This document shows positions 34,432 through 50,782 of a stretch of DNA of 64,000 nt, piece after piece. The first letter of the stretch is position 1, and each line of letters opens with the position of its first letter. The notes under the pieces are model-generated. The model was given only the letters and a program-made list of their open reading frames with translations. It ran no database searches and had not been told where the DNA came from. The position numbers were made by a program, and so were the translations under genes. Source of the DNA: Neocallimastix lanati (nom. inval.) (Eukaryota > Neocallimastigomycota > Neocallimastigomycetes > Neocallimastigales > Neocallimastigaceae); assembly GCA_016946835.1 (NCBI GenBank), contig JACVTC010000102.1, forward strand, positions 367,501 to 431,500, read 5' to 3'.

Positions 34432-35480
34432 TATTAATATTATTTGGTCTTATTTAATTTTTTTTTTTATTTAAAAAAAATATTATGGATTTCAATAATT
34501 TTATATTATTTTATATTATTATTATTTCTAATTATTACATCTTTACTATTTAACATTTATTCAATTTAATTTTTATATAAATATATTTTCAATTAGTAAA
34601 ATATATATTTTTTTTGTCCAATCACTATTTTATTATTAATATATATTATTTAGATACAATTTCTTATTTATATATATATATATCATTATATGTTTAATCT
34701 TTAACTTTATATATTTAAATTATACATAATATGGATATTTTATTAAAATATAATTAATTTAATAATTTATATTTATTTATTATCAATACATTTAATACTT
34801 ACTTTTATTCATACCATAAATATTTATTTATTTACTTTATTCGTATTTCATGTTCATTTATTTATTTAGTTTATTTATTAATATTTTAGTTCTTTATACT
34901 GTTTCATTATTTATTTTATTTTTTTAAAGTTTGTAATTTTCGTTTATATTTATGTTTAATAATTATTTCAAAAGAATAATAATATTTCTAAATATAATAA
35001 GAAAAATTTTATTATTTTTGAATAATTTGGTTTTTGTAATCTTGAAATATGTAATATTATTTAATTTTCTATATTTCTAGAAGAGAAATCTGTATAAGAA
35101 AAAAATTAAATAATAAATTTAAATACATAACCTTTTTTGGAGTTTAAAAATTCACATTTTTCAGTAATTATTATTTCATATTTTAGCTATGAATTGTTTC
35201 ATTTCTGTATTTGTGATAAAAGTTTTAATTTCTTTTCTAATCTATATATATTTATATATATATATATTTCAGAGCTTATATATAAATATATATTTACATA
35301 TTTTTTTTTTATTTTTATTTTTTTTAATAAATGTTTCAAACAACCTTGATAATTCATAGTAGAGTTCATCAAGAGTATCCTTTTTTCTTTAATTTTATTT
35401 AATTTATTTATTAATGATATTTTAGATAACTATGATAAACATTGTGTATGTATTGAAAAAGAAATAAAAGTTTTTAAGAT
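34432..35480. other. AT-rich intergenic region
   Basis: No supportable gene. The open frame at 35137-35349 is Ile/Phe/Tyr low complexity. Confidence 0.5.
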
Positions 35481-36070
35481 TTATTTGCTAATAATACTAC
35501 GTTTTTTCTTATGAAGTGAAAACGAAGCAGTAATTAATCGCTTTTTACAACAAATGGATTTTGCATTGTTTGATTTTTTATATTTGTTACATACAGAGCA
35601 AATATGCGTGATTTCTTTGAAGAAAGTATTTGAAAACAAAGGACGTAAAATTCTTTGATAAAGAAGTATTCTTTCTAAATATCCTAGACATTCCATAATT
35701 TGCTAACATTGTTTACAAGGTAATTGTGGTTCCAATGTATATGCGGTTTTTTATCCACTAATTCATATTTTTCAGATATTAAGACAGAATTATTTTCCAA
35801 ATCACTATTGTCATATAGTTCAAACTTAAGATACAATTTTTTTTTCTATAATTTAAATTTATTTTGATTTAGAAAAAATATTAAAAGAAAATCATTCTAT
35901 TAAATTATCTTTAATGACTCTAGTAGTTATATCAAGATGATAAATAAGCTCATCCGAAATATCAATAGACTCAATACTTATTATACGAGTATAGCCGTAC
36001 CGAAAAAACGACAAAAAACACGTATGTATTGCTAAAATAAAGTGAAATAGCATTGTAGCTTCTTATAATT
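35481..36070 (-). pseudogene. Unidentified coding-like fragments, one with a C-x2-C/C-C zinc-ribbon-like end
   Basis: Minus-strand islands of higher complexity are CFLSFFRYGYTRI then SIESIDISDELIYHLDITTR (about 36022-35915), KFELYDNSDLENNSVLISEK then YELVDKKPHIHW (about 35826-35732) and, in another frame, MECLGYLERILLYQRILRPL to HICSVCNKYKKSN and SICCKKR (35696-35481). They are separated by stops and AT-rich DNA that could include introns. I recognise no family. It could be a decayed gene or a poorly spliced real one. Confidence 0.35.
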
Positions 36071-37220
36071 TTCAAATGTTTAAATTGTAATATGGTATTA
36101 AATATTGGCATGTTGTTCAAATATTTAAATACAACAAAATTGTATTTTAACACTCAGATATTAATTGTTAATAATATAATTTAAATCACTTTATTTTTAT
36201 ACTATAGTATTATATTTTAACATAATATATTTATATTTTAAATCTAATTCTATACTCATATATTTAAGTTTGTAAATTAATATACAATTTTACTATTGAA
36301 AATATACACAATAAAATATTTATAGATATTATATATTACAATAAATTAATATAAATATAAAGAATAAGTTAATTTTTATATTATTTATCATAGATAACAT
36401 AAATCAATATAAACTAAAATAAAAATAAACATGAATTTATATATATATATGTTATTTACTTTCTATATATAAATAAATTTATATATATTTTTGCGCTTAT
36501 TTATTTTTTGCTACATAAATTAATGAACTTCTATTGCTTGTTCATTATTTCTAGCTATTTAACATAAACTGATATTCAAATATAAAATATTGTATTATTT
36601 ATTATAAGTAAACAACAATTGATTTTGTTTTTCAGTGTTTATTTAATGATAAATATGTTTATGTTATGTTTAATTATAATAAACGTTCTATTTCTTAAAT
36701 TCATTCTTCATTTTTAATGGAATTGAAAATAATATCTTAATCGCAATTACTAATATATTTTTTATTTATATCATTTCCAATATAAATAAATTATGAAACA
36801 TATTTGTATTAACATAAATAATAAATCAAATATTTAATTCACATAAATAATACAAATAAAATTATTTATATTATAAAATTTTATTATGATATATTATTTA
36901 TTTTATTTTTATTTTTATTTATTATATTTTTTATTTATTATATTTTTTATTTATTATATTTTTTATTTATTATATTTTTTATTTATTATTTTTTTATTTA
37001 TTTTAATATTTATTTATTTTTTTTTTTATTTTTATTTTTGATAATATTTTTCTTATTTTATTTTTGATAATAGTTAATTAAATTCTTATTTTCCTTTAAC
37101 ATTATATTATTAATATTGTTCTTTTAATTATTAAAAGTATTTTTTTTTAATTATCTATATAATAAAAACCTATATAATGATAATAATATATTTATTAAAA
37201 ATATAATATAAGTAAATTAA
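36071..37220. other. AT-rich 3' flank of the third esterase gene
   Basis: AT repeats, with a TTTTTTATTTATTATA tandem run at about 36915-37000. No gene is seen. Confidence 0.6.
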
Positions 37221-38876
37221 TTAAAATTGGGTAATGAAATTCCATGTGGTTTCTGGAACCCAAGACTTATTTGAACCTGGATCTTTGTGATCCCAAATAT
37301 GACCACCAGACTGAGTACACCAACGGACTGGAAAACGAGGATCGACGGTCTTATAATCATAACATTTATGGGGACTGTTTCGAGGAGCTTCCTCAGCTTT
37401 TTCGTTAACAGCCTTACCACCTTCAGAATTGTGTTCAAGAATGATATCACGAGCATGACGACCCATTTCTGGAGTACAGAGACCATCATCAAGACCAAGA
37501 ACACCCATCCAAGCTATGGGTTCACCAGTATGTTTTGGAAGCCAGATATTACGTTCAGCAGTTTCATAGACAGCAACACCACGAAGAACCTTTTGATGAT
37601 TCCAGGAAAGACCATTAGAGAACATAGAACCGTAACTGAAACCGGTAGAAAAGACACGAGATTCATCAATACAGAATTCATTCTTTAATTTATCAAGAAG
37701 TTGGTCAAATAATTGATAATCACCTTGACCCCATGGAGCTTGGTTACCATTGCCTTCTGGGGCTACAAAAATAGAAGTTTTTCCAGTATCTAATGGTTTT
37801 AAACCATAGTAACCTTCTTGTTGAACACCACCAGCCCAACCACCCATACAATGCATACCAAAAATTAAACGGTATGGATTGTTATTATTATAGTTGTCTG
37901 GAACATCAATACGAACAGTACGTTTACCACCAGACCATTGGAAATCGAAAGAGCCAGTTTTTGGGAGACTTGAGTTCTTTCCACAACCCTTAGATGGAAC
38001 TGGTTTATTTTTAAGGCCATAACCAAAACTATAAGTTTGTTCATTATTGTTTTCATCTTGTTTTGGTTGTTGTTGTTGTTGACCTTGACCTTGTTGTGGT
38101 TGTTGTTGTTGTGGTTTATCTTTAATTTCACACCATTCGTTATTTTCAATACCCCATTTACCAGATTCATCCGTATAGATAACAGTAGTAGTAGTTTTAC
38201 AACACTCATAACCAAGAGCACAACAGTTACCATTACTGATAATACCACACCACTGGTTATTTTCTATACCCCATTCACCACTTTCATCTTTGAAGGCAGA
38301 TGGTTGGCAAGATGAACAACATTCATAACCTAAAGCTTTAGCCCAGCATTCAGAAGTAGCTGAATCTCCAGATGCATTTTCAAAAATCCAACTTTGATTA
38401 TCCTTACTTTCATTTTTCCATTGAATTACGTTGGCACCATCAGATTTACTTCCATTTTCAACATCAAGAGCCTTTTCACCATTACTAACTTTGGTTCCGA
38501 TAGTATAAACATTAGAGAATGAAGTAGTCATAATAATAAATTGTTGAGCATTACCACCATAAGCATCATAAATTTGAATATTAGCACCGTTTTTATCTTC
38601 TCCATTAGCAACATCAACATTAAAATTACCGAGAGCTGAAGTTAGAGTAACATAACCATCACCAACATTAGTTAGCTTCCATTTTTGACCATCAGATTTA
38701 CGACTAGAACCAATTTCAATATTTGAAGCAGCTCTAGAATTTTCATTACTTACCTGAAGGTATTTTCCAGAACTTGAATTTTTAATAAAATACCATCCAT
38801 CTTTTATATTAGCAACACCAGCACTAACAAAAGTAGTTACCGCAAAAGTAACTAGAGTGAATAAGAATTTATTCAT
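37221..38876 (-). CDS. Cellulosomal esterase with N-terminal beta-trefoil lectin domain, two dockerins and Gln-rich linker
   Basis: The start is the ATG at 38876 (MNKFLFTLVTFAVTTFVSAG, a signal peptide), giving 551 residues. An in-frame ATG at 38903 would spoil the leader. A ricin-B-lectin-like beta-trefoil domain spans about 25-168 (QKWKL, QQFII, QSWIFE). Two CBM10-type dockerins follow at about 177-212 (EWGIENNQWCGI) and 218-252 (KWGIENNEWCEI). A Gln-rich linker covers about 255-280. The catalytic domain (about 285-551) is of the esterase/PHB-depolymerase type with Ser414 in TGFSYGSM, likely Asp463/464 and His526 in GGHIW. It is very close to the catalytic half of the gene at 20.75 kb, while its lectin domain is related to that of the gene at 5.7-7.8 kb. 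The likely role is cleavage of feruloyl or acetyl esters of plant xylan within the cellulosome. No introns. Confidence 0.9.
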   Translation of the reverse strand: MNKFLFTLVTFAVTTFVSAGVANIKDGWYFIKNSSSGKYLQVSNENSRAASNIEIGSSRKSDGQKWKLTNVGDGYVTLTSALGNFNVDVANGEDKNGANIQIYDAYGGNAQQFIIMTTSFSNVYTIGTKVSNGEKALDVENGSKSDGANVIQWKNESKDNQSWIFENASGDSATSECWAKALGYECCSSCQPSAFKDESGEWGIENNQWCGIISNGNCCALGYECCKTTTTVIYTDESGKWGIENNEWCEIKDKPQQQQPQQGQGQQQQQPKQDENNNEQTYSFGYGLKNKPVPSKGCGKNSSLPKTGSFDFQWSGGKRTVRIDVPDNYNNNNPYRLIFGMHCMGGWAGGVQQEGYYGLKPLDTGKTSIFVAPEGNGNQAPWGQGDYQLFDQLLDKLKNEFCIDESRVFSTGFSYGSMFSNGLSWNHQKVLRGVAVYETAERNIWLPKHTGEPIAWMGVLGLDDGLCTPEMGRHARDIILEHNSEGGKAVNEKAEEAPRNSPHKCYDYKTVDPRFPVRWCTQSGGHIWDHKDPGSNKSWVPETTWNFITQF

Positions 38877-40000
38877 TGTATTTTTTTCTATAAAATGAAA
38901 CAATTTTTTTTTCTATATATTTCTTTATTAATTTAATTACTTTTAAATATAGGGTATATAACGTATATTATGATTATTGACTTTATTGACTATAATAATA
39001 ATATATATTATTTTTAATAAATTTTTTTTTTTAATAAGTATTTTTTTTTTTTTTTTTTTTTTTTTAATAAATATATATATATTTTTTAATAAAAAAAACT
39101 TTTTTTTTATATTCAATAAATTAACTATTGATATAAATTTAAAAATAATACAAAAAGTAATATTGAAATTATATTAATTATATTTACTTTTTTTAATGAT
39201 TGATAATACATAAAATTATATTTTATGTTATTATTAAAAAAATTTTATTATTTAATATTTTAATGAAATATAAAATTTGAAGAATTTTTATGATTTTTGA
39301 ATTGCATTATTAAATATAATTAAAGCTTAATTTTAATATTCAAATTTAAAGTTAGTTAATTATTATTATTATTAATTATTAATTATTATACTATTTCATT
39401 ACTTTAAACATGGTATTTATTGGTTAAATCAAATTTTAAATTAAAAAAAGAAAAAAATAAGAAAAAAAAAAAAAAAAATGAAAATTTCCCAAAAATAAAT
39501 ATATAATAAAAAAAAAAAAAAAAAAAAAATGAAAAATGAAAATTTCCCAAAAATAAAAAAATAAATAATAAAAAAAATTATAAAAAAAACGTATAATAAT
39601 AATAATGTAATGATATTAAAAGTTTTAATTTTATAACATCATATATAAAAATTTTTTTTTTATAATTATTAATCATTAATCAATTAATTGATTATTATAG
39701 TTATTATAATTAAAGTAAATTTTATATATTTATATTTTTATTTTTTATATTTTAAAGTTTAATATTTAAATGAATGTGATAATTTAAATTAATACTAAAT
39801 AAGATTATCTAATCATCTTTCTGAAAATAGTCTTTTTATATTTTTTAATATTTATATGTATCTATCTATTTTCATTTTTACAAAATATTATATTTAATGA
39901 TTCTAATTCTCAATTGTTGATATTGTTTATATGATTATAAATCATGGAAGTGAAAAATTAATAAATAATATAATTTTTATACTTATTACTTAATATTAAA

Positions 40001-40031
<31 letters not shown>

Positions 40032-40666
40032 TAAACAGTATCTAAAATACTATATTTATATTTAAATAGTACATTTTATGTAAAATATATTATTGAATAA
40101 ATAAAAAGTATTAAATTTTAGAGAAATTTTCAATATATATAATTTAATTATCAATTCACATAATCTTTTTTTTTTTTTTAATAATTGTATATTTTGAAAA
40201 TTTAATTAAATTTTACCTTATATAAAATTATAACAATGCATAATAAAATTATTTTGAAAAATTAACATATTTATTTAATAGGTTTGTTTTATACAAATAT
40301 TTATTATAATAATTACTCTAAATATTTTTAAACATAATTCTTTACATTATACATTATGAAAAGATTTTTTAAATTATTTTTATATTTTATTTGTATTAAA
40401 CTTAATTATTTATTTTATTATATTATAATATAGAATAAAATATAAAATATTATACATTTTAAAACAGAAAAGGTAATTACCCATTTAATAAAAACTTTAC
40501 AATTTTTAAATTTGTTTTATTTTATTTTAAATATAGTTATTAAACATAAATAATATATAATTAAATATAAATAGTATAAAAAAATTTTTTTTTTACAAAA
40601 AAACTTTAAATAATTTAATAAGATAAATTAATGTATTTAATATGATTATATTTAAATGTATATAAT
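38877..40666. other. AT-rich intergenic region
   Basis: Upstream region of the esterase and 3' flank of the first BTB-like copy. A TATATACCC-type match (minus strand, about 38955-38963) lies 80 bases before the esterase ATG and is a weak TATA candidate. A 20-bp phrase (GAAAATTTCCCAAAAATAAA) occurs twice, near 39480 and 39537. Confidence 0.5.
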
Positions 40667-41548
<882 letters not shown>

Positions 41549-42102
41549 TATTTTTTTTAAAAAAATTTAAAAATATATTTGTTTAATTAAATATTTAATT
41601 TATATAATTTTTATGAATTATTTAACAATTGTATAAAATTTGAATTTAGCTTAAAAATTTAAATTTAAAAGAACAAAAAAGTCATGAAAAGAAATTTACA
41701 GATATTTATATGTGTTTTTTTGAAAGTCAAAAAATTAATAATTTTAAGTTATAAATCTTTCATTTGTTAAAAAAATTAAATAACAATTTTAATTTTTAAT
41801 TTTTAAAAAATTGTTTACATAGACATATAAATATTAATATTTATTTTAATATAAATTATTCTATCTATAAATTTGAGTAAATAAAAATTATTAATGATTT
41901 ATATTAAATTTTATTTATAATTTTTTATTATATATAAATATTTTTAATATTATTATACACTTTAAAAAAAAGACTGATTTATTTTAAAAAAAAAAAAAAA
42001 AATATTATAAAATTTTTATTATTTTTTTAAATTTTTATTATTTTTTTTAATTTTTATTATTTTTTTTAATTTTTATTATTATTATTATTAATATTATTAT
42101 TA

Positions 42103-42167
<65 letters not shown>

Positions 42168-42566
42168 TTCAAGATAAATTAATACTATATATATATTCAT
42201 ATAATCTAGTGAATTATTAATAAAATTTCCATTTAATATATTAAAAATTAAAAAATAAAAAAATTTAAATAAATAATAATTAATAATATAAGTGAATAGT
42301 TATATTAAAAAATAATCAATTAACATATTGTATGATTAGCATTTCTATTTATTTAAAAATTAAAATTATTTATTAATATCATAAATCTTCTTATTTTTTT
42401 ATAATGAAATCTTATTAAAATTCTTTAAAAACTTTTTATTTTGATTAGGATTTTAAGTTGTTCAATTTATTATTTTTTTTTTTAAAAAAAAAAAAAAAAT
42501 TCCGTATTAATAATTAATTTAATGTATTCTTAAAACTTTATATGTTATTAAAAAATAAAATAAATT

Positions 42567-42614
<48 letters not shown>

Positions 42615-43617
42615 GAATAATAATTAATTGAAGTTTTGTATTTTAAAGCTTAATATCAATTTTTTCTTTAGTATATAAAAAAATATTAGTATTGAAAATA
42701 ATTATACTAAAAAAAAAAAAAGAAATAATAAAATTATATAATATTTTTTATTATATTATTAAAAAAAAAGTTTAAAGTCTATATTAAATCACAAATAAGA
42801 CAAAATTATTATTATATATATGAAAGAAAAAAAAATAAAACTAAATTTTTTATATAAATATTTCATTTAAATTTTTTTTTATATACTATAATTAATGTTT
42901 TTATTTTTACTTAATTATTAAATATTGTTGTAGTTATTTATTTATACTAAAATAATAATTATTACTATTTAAATATTTTATTATATTATATATAAACAAT
43001 CTTTAGAAATAAAACGATTTAATTTGAAAAATACTGATATTTATCTATTTAATTATTATCTTATTTAAATTCAATTATTTATTTTTTTTAAAATATTTGG
43101 TAAAAAAATAAAAATTATAATAAAAGCATTTAATTATATTATATTAAAAAGTTATTAATTGTTTTTATAATTTTAGTTTTTTTTTTACTAATATTTTTAT
43201 GTATTATTTAATATAAAATTTGTTATAATAAGATTGTTATAAATTAAATAGGTCTATTAAAAATAATTATATAGTATAAGTGATTAGTATTTTTATTTAA
43301 AAAACCATATATTAATATTATTTATAATTATATCTTCAATATCTTTTTTTTTTTTAATTTTTATAATTTTTATAATTTTAATTATTTTCAACATATTTTT
43401 ATTTTAAATATCATAAATCTTCTTAATTTTTTATAATAAAATTTTATTAAAATTCTTTAAAAACTTCTTATTTTGGTTAGGATTTTAAGTTGTACAATTT
43501 ATTATTTTTTTTAAAAAAAAAAAAAAAATTCCGTATTAATAATTAATTTAATGTATTCTTAAAACTTTATATGTTATTAAAAAATAAAATAAATAAAATA
43601 AAATAATAATAACAATC

Positions 43618-43652
<35 letters not shown>

Positions 43653-44823
43653 AAAAAGGAATAACAATTAATTAAAGTTTTGTATTTTAAAGCTTAATAT
43701 CAATTTTTTCTTTAGTATATAAAAAAATATTAGTATTGAAAATAATTATACTAAAAAAAAAAAAAAGAAATAATAAAATTAAATAATATTTTTTATTATA
43801 TTATTAAAAAAAAAGTTTAAATATTTTATTATATTATATATAAAAAATCTTTAGAAATAAAACTATTTAATTTGAAAAATACTGATATTTATCTATTTAA
43901 TTATAAGCTTATTTAAATTCAATTATTTATTTTTTTTAAAATATTTGGTAAAAAAATAAAAATTATAATAAAAGCATTTAATTATATTATATTAAAAAGT
44001 TATTAATTGATTTTATAATTTTAGTTTTTTTTTACTAATATTTTTATGTATTATTTAATATTAAATTTGTTATAATAAGATTGTTATAAATTAAATAGGT
44101 CTATTAAAAATAATTATATAGTATAAGTGATTAGTATTTTTATTTAAAAAACCATATATTAATATTATTTATAATTATATCTTCAATATTTTTTTTTTAA
44201 TTTTTATAATTTTAATAATTTTCACTTATTTTCAGCATATTTTTATTTTAAAAAAATTTACCTTGATAAAAATTATTATTAATTTATATGAAAATCATGA
44301 AACTATAATTTTTATTAAAAAAATAAAATAATAATTATTAAATAAAAAAAAATAATAAAATAAAATAAAAATAAAATAAGAAAAACTAAATAAAAATTAA
44401 TCTTTTTTATTTCTATATTATTTTAAATTATAAAATTTTATTATATAGATATATATATTTTTTATTAAATAAAAATAAATGCTATTTCTAAACATATGAA
44501 ATGAGTTTATAATACATTTTATACATATATTAAATTGATAATCAATTTAAATAATTATATTGAAAAATAAAAAAAAAAAAAAAAAATTAAAACATTAAAA
44601 TATTAATGAAAAATGAATAAATTTTAATATTAATTATTGTTAAATAATTATTTATTTTTTATTTAATTAATAATGTACAATTACTTTATTTATTTATAAA
44701 TAAGTAATAATTAATTAATTATATAAATTTACACATAATTTAAATAAGTTAATATTAAATAAATTTTTAATAAATTTTTAGGTATATGATATAATTATGT
44801 TTTTTTTTTTTTCTATATATTTA
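41549..44823. repeat. Duplicated upstream block of the BTB-like array, unit A
   Basis: This 3.3-kb stretch aligns to 45498-47997 almost throughout. It has one internal tandem duplication: about 42380-43360 is repeated at about 43410-44215, each starting CATAAATCTTCTTA and containing CCGTATTAATAATTAATTTA. The second internal copy lacks about 170 bp. Holds (ATT)n and (TAA)n microsatellites. No gene is seen. Confidence 0.85.
41698..41712 (-). promoter_or_regulatory. Conserved TATA-like box of BTB-like copy 1
   Basis: ACATATAAATATCTG on the minus strand lies about 153 bases upstream of the ATG. The core ATATAAATATC stands 145-220 bases before the ATG in all five copies. Confidence 0.5.
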
Positions 44824-45301
44824 TTAGAATGTTGGAATGTTAATATCTAAATATAGAATATTATCCATTATTCCGTTACATAAGGTTTCATCTAATTTAC
44901 CAATTTCTAAAACTTTATCTTGATTTCCGGTGTATAACCAGTAAAGAATAAGTGGAAATGTTTCGAGAGATGGAACTTCAATTTCAATAATTCCATTTTC
45001 ATTATTATAGTTTCCCTCGTCGAAAAGTTTAAAGAATTGAAAAGATTGTAAAGAGAGATACATTGGATGAACCCAGAATTCTTGGAAGTTATCATTTCCA
45101 ATTTCACAGACACGAAGAAGAATGACATCTTTAGTTTTCTTATTAATGATTTTACCTCCAACTCTATGTAAATTTTGAATGAAATAATCATATGAAATCA
45201 TCTCATCTTTAATTTGAATTCCTTCTTCCATTATATCTATGAATTTATTTCTTAAAATATCTTCACGATCAATTTTAATATGAATTTCTTCTGGTGTTCC
45301 T

Positions 45302-45363
<62 letters not shown>

Positions 45364-45497
45364 ATTTGATTTTTTATCCCCTCCTATAATTTCCAAAAAT
45401 TCATCTCTTTCTTTGTAAAAGGAAAAGATGAAATAGATGTATGAGATGGAGAAGATGGTGGAGATGGTAATTGAACAAAAGATTTAATAATAGACAT
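44824..45497 (-). pseudogene. BTB/POZ-like family, copy 2, one-base frameshift
   Basis: The ATG at 45497 gives the same N-terminus as copy 1 (MSIIKSFVQLPSPPSSPSHT). A one-base deletion near 45411-45415 (CTTTGTAAAA where copy 1 has CTTCTGTAAAA) then throws the frame. The rest is open from 45396 to the stop at 44824: a run of about 20 Asn, then NKFIDIMEEGIQIKDEMISY, VHPMYLSLQSFQFFKLFDEG, EVPSLETFPLILYWLYTG and the family ending DINIPTF. No ATG restores the N-terminal part. A single-base sequencing error at the deletion would make it a full gene. Confidence 0.75.
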
Positions 45498-47997
<2,500 letters not shown>

Positions 47998-48639
47998 TTA
48001 GAATGTTGGAATGTTAATATCTAAATATAGAATATTATCCATTATTCCGTTACATAAGGTTTCATCTAATTTACCAATTTCTAAAACTTTATCTTGATTT
48101 CCGGTGTATAACCAGTAAAGAATAAGTGGAAATGTTTCGAGAGATGGAACTTCAATTTCAATAATTCCATTTTCATTATTACAGTTTCCCTCGTCGAAAA
48201 GTTTAAAGAATTGAAAAGATTGTAAAGAGAGATACATTGGATGAACCCAGAATTCTTGGAAGTTATCATTTCCAATTTCATAGACCCGAAGAAGAATGGC
48301 ATCTTTAGTTTTCTTATTAATGATTTTACCTCCAACTCTATGTAAATTTTGAATGAAATAATCATATGAAATCATCTTATCTTTAATTTGAATTCCTTCT
48401 TCCATTATATCTATGAATTTATTTCTTAAAATATCTTCACGATCAATTTCAATATGTATTTCTTCTGGTGTTCCTATATCATTATTATTATTATTATTAT
48501 TATTACTATTTGATTTTTTATCCTCTCCTATAATTTCCATAAATTCATTTCTTTCTTCGGTAAAAGGAAAAGATGAATTAGATGCAGTAGATGGAGAAGA
48601 TGGTGGAGATGGTAATTGAACATAAGATTTCATAGACAT
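47998..48639 (-). CDS. BTB/POZ-like protein, copy 3 (intact)
   Basis: 213 residues from the ATG at 48639, with no break. N-terminal MSMKSYVQLPSPPSSPSTAS (conserved QLPSPPSSP at 8-16), then an acidic segment and a short Asn tract of 8 residues. A helical stretch follows (EDILRNKFIDIMEEGIQIKD). The C-terminal ~110 residues look like a BTB/POZ fold of fungal type: LLRVYEIG, FWVHPMYLSLQSFQFFKLFD (where the VH-x3-LS..S..F core of a BTB domain stands), then IIEIEVPSLETFPLILYWLY, TGNQDKV and a C-terminal helix. BTB domains mediate dimerisation and often recruit substrates to Cullin-3 ligases; no second domain such as Kelch or zinc finger is present here. The assignment is by motif pattern only. Third member of a five-gene minus-strand array. 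Confidence 0.75.
   Translation of the reverse strand: MSMKSYVQLPSPPSSPSTASNSSFPFTEERNEFMEIIGEDKKSNSNNNNNNNNDIGTPEEIHIEIDREDILRNKFIDIMEEGIQIKDKMISYDYFIQNLHRVGGKIINKKTKDAILLRVYEIGNDNFQEFWVHPMYLSLQSFQFFKLFDEGNCNNENGIIEIEVPSLETFPLILYWLYTGNQDKVLEIGKLDETLCNGIMDNILYLDINIPTF
48485..48511. repeat. Short Asn-codon microsatellite in BTB-like copy 3
   Basis: (ATT)n of about 27 bp, the shortest of the three tracts in the array, encoding Asn on the minus strand. Confidence 0.85.
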
Positions 48640-49954
48640 TTTTATTATAAAATCTAAAATTTTTTTTTTAATTAAATAATTTAATTTATATAATTTTATG
48701 AATAATTTAAAAATTTGAGTTAATGTTTGATTTTATCTTAAAAATTTAAAATTGTTAAAAAATACTCATAAAAGGAAATGTACAGATATTTATATGTGCT
48801 TTTTTAAAAGTCAAAAAATTAATAATTTTAAGTTATAAATCTTTTTATATGTTAAAATATATTTAAATAACAATTTTAATTATTAGTTTTTTACAAAATT
48901 GTTTACATGAACATATAAATATTAATATTTATTTTAATATAAATTATTCTATTGATAAATAATTTAAATTCTTATTATTTTTTAAAATTTCATTATTATT
49001 TTTAAATTTTTATTATTTTTTTAAATTCCTATTATTCCTATTATTTTTATTATTATTATTATTCATAATAAATTAATATTATAATATATATTCATATAAT
49101 CCAATGAATTATTAATAAAATTTCCATTTAGTATATTAAAAATTAAAAAATAAAAAATTTTAAATAAATAATAATTGTAATAATAATAATAATTTCAAGT
49201 GAATAGTTATATTAAAAAAAAAAACAATAAACATTTTGTATGATTGGCATATCTAATTATTTAATGATTAAAATTATTTATTAATATATATTAATAATAT
49301 AAATAATATATATATATTTTTTTAAATTATAATCTTTATAATTTTTTATAATAAAATATTATTTAAACTTTTAAAATGTTCCATTATGGTCAGAATTTAA
49401 AGTTGTACAATTTTGTTTTTTTTTATTTATTTTTATTTTTTATAAAAAAAAAAAAAAAAAATTCCTTTTTTAATAATTAATTTAATGTATTCTTAAAACT
49501 TTATATACTATTAAAAAAAAATAATGAAGAACAATAAAGATAAAATTGATATTAAACTTTTAAATACAAAACTTTAAATATATATAAATATATATATAAT
49601 TTCTATTAAAAAACAAAAAAAAAAAAAAAAAGTGTTTAAACCTTAGGAATAAAATATACTTAATTAATATAAATATGATATATATCATAAAATATACAAT
49701 TTTAATTTAATTTATTAATAAAAAATTTTTATACAAAAAAAAATAAACATACATAAAAAAATGAAAATCAAAACAAAAAAAACCAAAAAAAACCAAAAAA
49801 AAAAAAAAAAAAAATTAATAAATTATATATGTCTATATTAACATTTTATATTGATTATGAATATATATAATATCACTAAATTTTGTTATATTTAGAAATG
49901 AATCCTTTCGGCTTTCAAAGCTAAATTTATATTTAACTCAAGAAATCCAAGGTA
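48640..49954. other. Upstream region of BTB-like copy 3, diverged duplicate of units A and B
   Basis: A TATA-like ATATAAATATCTG (minus strand) lies at 48784-48796, about 150 bases before the ATG. Blocks such as CATATAATCCAATGAATTAT and AATTAATTTAATGTATTCTT recur from units A and B but are more diverged and shorter. Poly-A tracts at about 49445-49460 and 49795-49815. No gene is seen. Confidence 0.6.
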
Positions 49955-50225
49955 TTTATTTCTAAATTAAATATTGAATACTCATATAAATTTTCATTCA
50001 ATTTATCAAGTTCTAAAATTTCATCGCCATCACCAATATATAACCAGTAAAGAATCCATGAAAATTTCATTAAGAGATGAAACTTCAAATTCAATGATAT
50101 TATCTTTCATCCTTACCATTACAGTTTACCTAATCAAAAAATTTAAAGAATTGGAAAGATTGTAAAGAGAGGTATATGGAATGAACCCAGAATTCTTGGA
50201 AGTTATCTTTTCCAACTTATATCTA
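49955..50225 (-). pseudogene. BTB/POZ-like remnant 1
   Basis: On the minus strand, degraded matches to the family's 3' half can be followed in order: CCAAGAATTCTGGGTTCATT, CTCTTTACAATCTTTCCAAT, TTACTGGTTATATATTGGTG and TAGAACTTGATAAATTGAAT. These correspond to FWVH, SLQSFQFFKLF, LYWLYTG and LDETLC. Many indels; no frame survives. Confidence 0.75.
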
Positions 50226-50629
50226 TTTGAAAAATTCTAATATTAATATTCTAATTCATATATATATATATATATTTGAATTATTAAATATTTTTAAATA
50301 ATAAAAAAATATTTTTAAATTTTATAATACAAATTAAAAAATTGTTTATGTAAACAAATTTATATTAATAATTATTTTAAATAGATGTTATTATAATTTT
50401 ATTATATATATATATTTCTTTTAAATAAAAAAAAAAAAAAAAACATGTTATTTTTAAATATATTGTAAATTGAGTTTATAATAAAATTTCCATTTAAATT
50501 AAATTGATAATAAATGTAAATAATTATATTAATAAAAAAAAAAATAATAAGAAATAATTTTTAAAACATATGAACTTTAATGAATAACGAAAATATAATA
50601 ATATTTTTTCCATATATTTATATATAAGA

Positions 50630-50733
50630 TTGATGGAATGTTATATATAAATATAGAATATTATCCATTATTCCGTTAACATAAATGTTTTCATCTTAAT
50701 TTAACAATTTCTAAAACTTTATTTGATTTCCTG

Positions 50734-50782
<49 letters not shown>

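Noticed and set aside
38877-38903. Upstream ATG at 38903 for the third esterase
   Set aside because: It would add a charged FHFIEKNT stretch before an otherwise standard signal peptide; the ATG at 38876 fits better.
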